A program made the translations under genes and the position numbers. The notes beneath the pieces were generated by a model. The model saw nothing but the letters and a program-made list of their open reading frames with translations. It was not told where the DNA came from and ran no database searches. Shown piece by piece: positions 63,153-64,000 of a DNA stretch of 64,000 bases. Within the stretch, counting starts at the first letter, position 1; the number at the start of each line of letters is the position of its first letter. Origin of the DNA: DATAYA01 sp963754235 (lineage in GTDB: Bacteria > Pseudomonadota > Alphaproteobacteria > Acetobacterales > Acetobacteraceae); the NCBI GenBank assembly GCA_963754235.1, contig CAVWFK010000019.1:124001-188000 (forward strand), written 5' to 3'.

Positions 63153-64000
63153 CTAGCCCGAACTTTGCCCAATTTTTGACCGAGAGCTTTGAAAAGGGCT
63201 GAAAGAGGTTGGTGATGCGGTCATGTGATGCGACAGATTTCGCTTGACACGACGCGACTCGGCCTGATTCGGTCCGCTCATGTATGTCGCCGTCATCCCC
63301 AACCGGGGCTCGCCGCCAGCCATCTTGCTGCGCGAGAGCTATCGCGAGGATGGCAAGACCAAGAACCGGACCCTCAAGAATCTCTCTGACTGGCCGGCCG
63401 AGCGGATCGAGCAGTTGCGTGCCGTGCTGCGCGGCGAGACGCTGTTGCCCGCCACCGATGCCGTCGAGATCATCCGCGCGCTGCCGCATGGCCACGTGCT
63501 CGCCGCGCTCGGCATGGCGCGGCGGATCGAGCTCGATGCCCTGCTGCCCCGCCGGGCGCCGCCACGCCGGCGGGATCTGGCGCTGGCCCTGATCATCGCC
63601 CGGGTCCTCGATCCGGCAGCTAAGCTGGCGACTGCGCGGATGCTGGATCCCACCACCGCCAGCCATTCACTGGGGGAGATGCTGGGGCTCGGCCGCGTCA
63701 CCGCCAAGGAGGTCTATGCCACGCTGGACTGGCTGGGCAGCGAGCAAGGTTTCATCGAAACCACCCTGGTCCGTCGCCACCTGAACAACGGCGCACTGCT
63801 GCTCTACGATGTCACCTCCACCTACCTGGAGGGGCGCTGCTGCGAACTGGCGCAGCATGGCTATAGACGCGACCACCGGCGCGACCGCCCGCAACTGGTC
63901 ATCGGCCTGTTGTGCGCCGCGGACGGCTGCCCGGTGGCGGTGGAGGTGTTCGAGGGCAACACGGCCGATCCGATGACACTGTCGTCGCAGATCGACAAGT
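63153..64000 (+). mobile_element. IS1634-family element, 3' end outside window
   Basis: It starts with CTAGCCCGAACTTTGCCC (63153-63170), the end motif seen also at 22753, 23043 and 45711, and carries the transposase gene from 63280. Confidence 0.8.
63280..64000 (+). CDS. IS1634-family transposase, C-terminus outside window
   Basis: Open from ATG 63280 to the window end (240 codons). MYVAVIPNRGSPPAILLRES, TLKNLSDWPAERIEQLRAVL, ALIIARVLDPAAKLATARML, LLLYDVTSTYLEG (first catalytic Asp) and VFEGNTADPMTL match IS1634 transposases. Expected length is about 550-600 residues, so more than half lies beyond the window. Confidence 0.88.
   Translation, partial: MYVAVIPNRGSPPAILLRESYREDGKTKNRTLKNLSDWPAERIEQLRAVLRGETLLPATDAVEIIRALPHGHVLAALGMARRIELDALLPRRAPPRRRDLALALIIARVLDPAAKLATARMLDPTTASHSLGEMLGLGRVTAKEVYATLDWLGSEQGFIETTLVRRHLNNGALLLYDVTSTYLEGRCCELAQHGYRRDHRRDRPQLVIGLLCAADGCPVAVEVFEGNTADPMTLSSQIDK

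Noticed and set aside
62548..63666. 372-codon minus-strand frame across the propeller end and IS1634 start
   Set aside because: It spans two unrelated loci and is antisense to both.

Overview
The window is high-GC chromosomal DNA, most probably from an alphaproteobacterium close to the Acetobacteraceae. The evidence is the base composition, the housekeeping gene set (BipA, bactofilin, DacC-type carboxypeptidase, RlpA, MltB, EI24) and many small alphaproteobacterial-style hypotheticals. No rRNA was seen, and the species cannot be named from this sequence alone.

Region 1 (1-13.7 kb) is an ordinary core segment. It holds the end of a YfhO-like membrane protein, typA, a secreted low-complexity protein, a tiny lipoprotein, a PfkB (adenosine-type) kinase, an EI24 membrane protein, a bactofilin, and a minus-strand cell-envelope run (mltB, rlpA, dac, tmk). 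An MmgE/PrpD protein and a PEP-CTERM exported protein follow. Region 2 (14.0-23.1 kb) is an integrated element. An intact tRNA-Ser(UGA), next to a decayed LpxR-type gene, is followed by a tyrosine integrase, an excisionase-like protein, a ParB-like protein, several small ATGA-coupled genes and a large primase-helicase. Region 3 (22.7-27.5 kb) is a graveyard of IS5, IS3, pRiA4b ORF-3 and exported-protein fragments plus a possible miniature transposon.

Region 4 (28.1-45.5 kb) is a surface-glycan locus: a WbpB/WbpE/WbpD-like amino-sugar module, a second acetyltransferase, a sugar epimerase, a second aminotransferase, HldE (ADP-heptose precursor), three glycosyltransferases and a Wzx-like flippase. 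IS110, IS1634, IS1380 and IS630 insertions sit in its middle, and two of them trim the ends of biosynthetic genes. Region 5 (46.5-51.1 kb) is a second, diverged relative of the region 2 element. It carries a different replication module (a PrimPol gene with an internal stop, a RepA-like helicase and iteron-like repeats) and no integrase in this window. Region 6 (51.4-55.0 kb) has a tandem pair of glycine-rich exported proteins and phage-like remnants (terminase N-terminus, two small DUF5681-associated genes, a clipped DUF6880 gene).

Region 7 (55.3-64 kb) has the C-terminal part of a signalling-type ATPase/TPR protein, an IS1182 fragment, a large exported beta-propeller protein split by an intact IS66-type element with a perfect 8-bp target duplication, and the start of an apparently intact IS1634 element running off the window.

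The most distinctive signal is a short palindromic sequence module found at four places in the two related elements, each time read in frame within a coding sequence; at one place it joins two otherwise separate proteins. The elements also share gene order, a late 130-bp sequence and several homologous small proteins. They look like two lineages of one satellite- or plasmid-like family whose replication modules have been exchanged.
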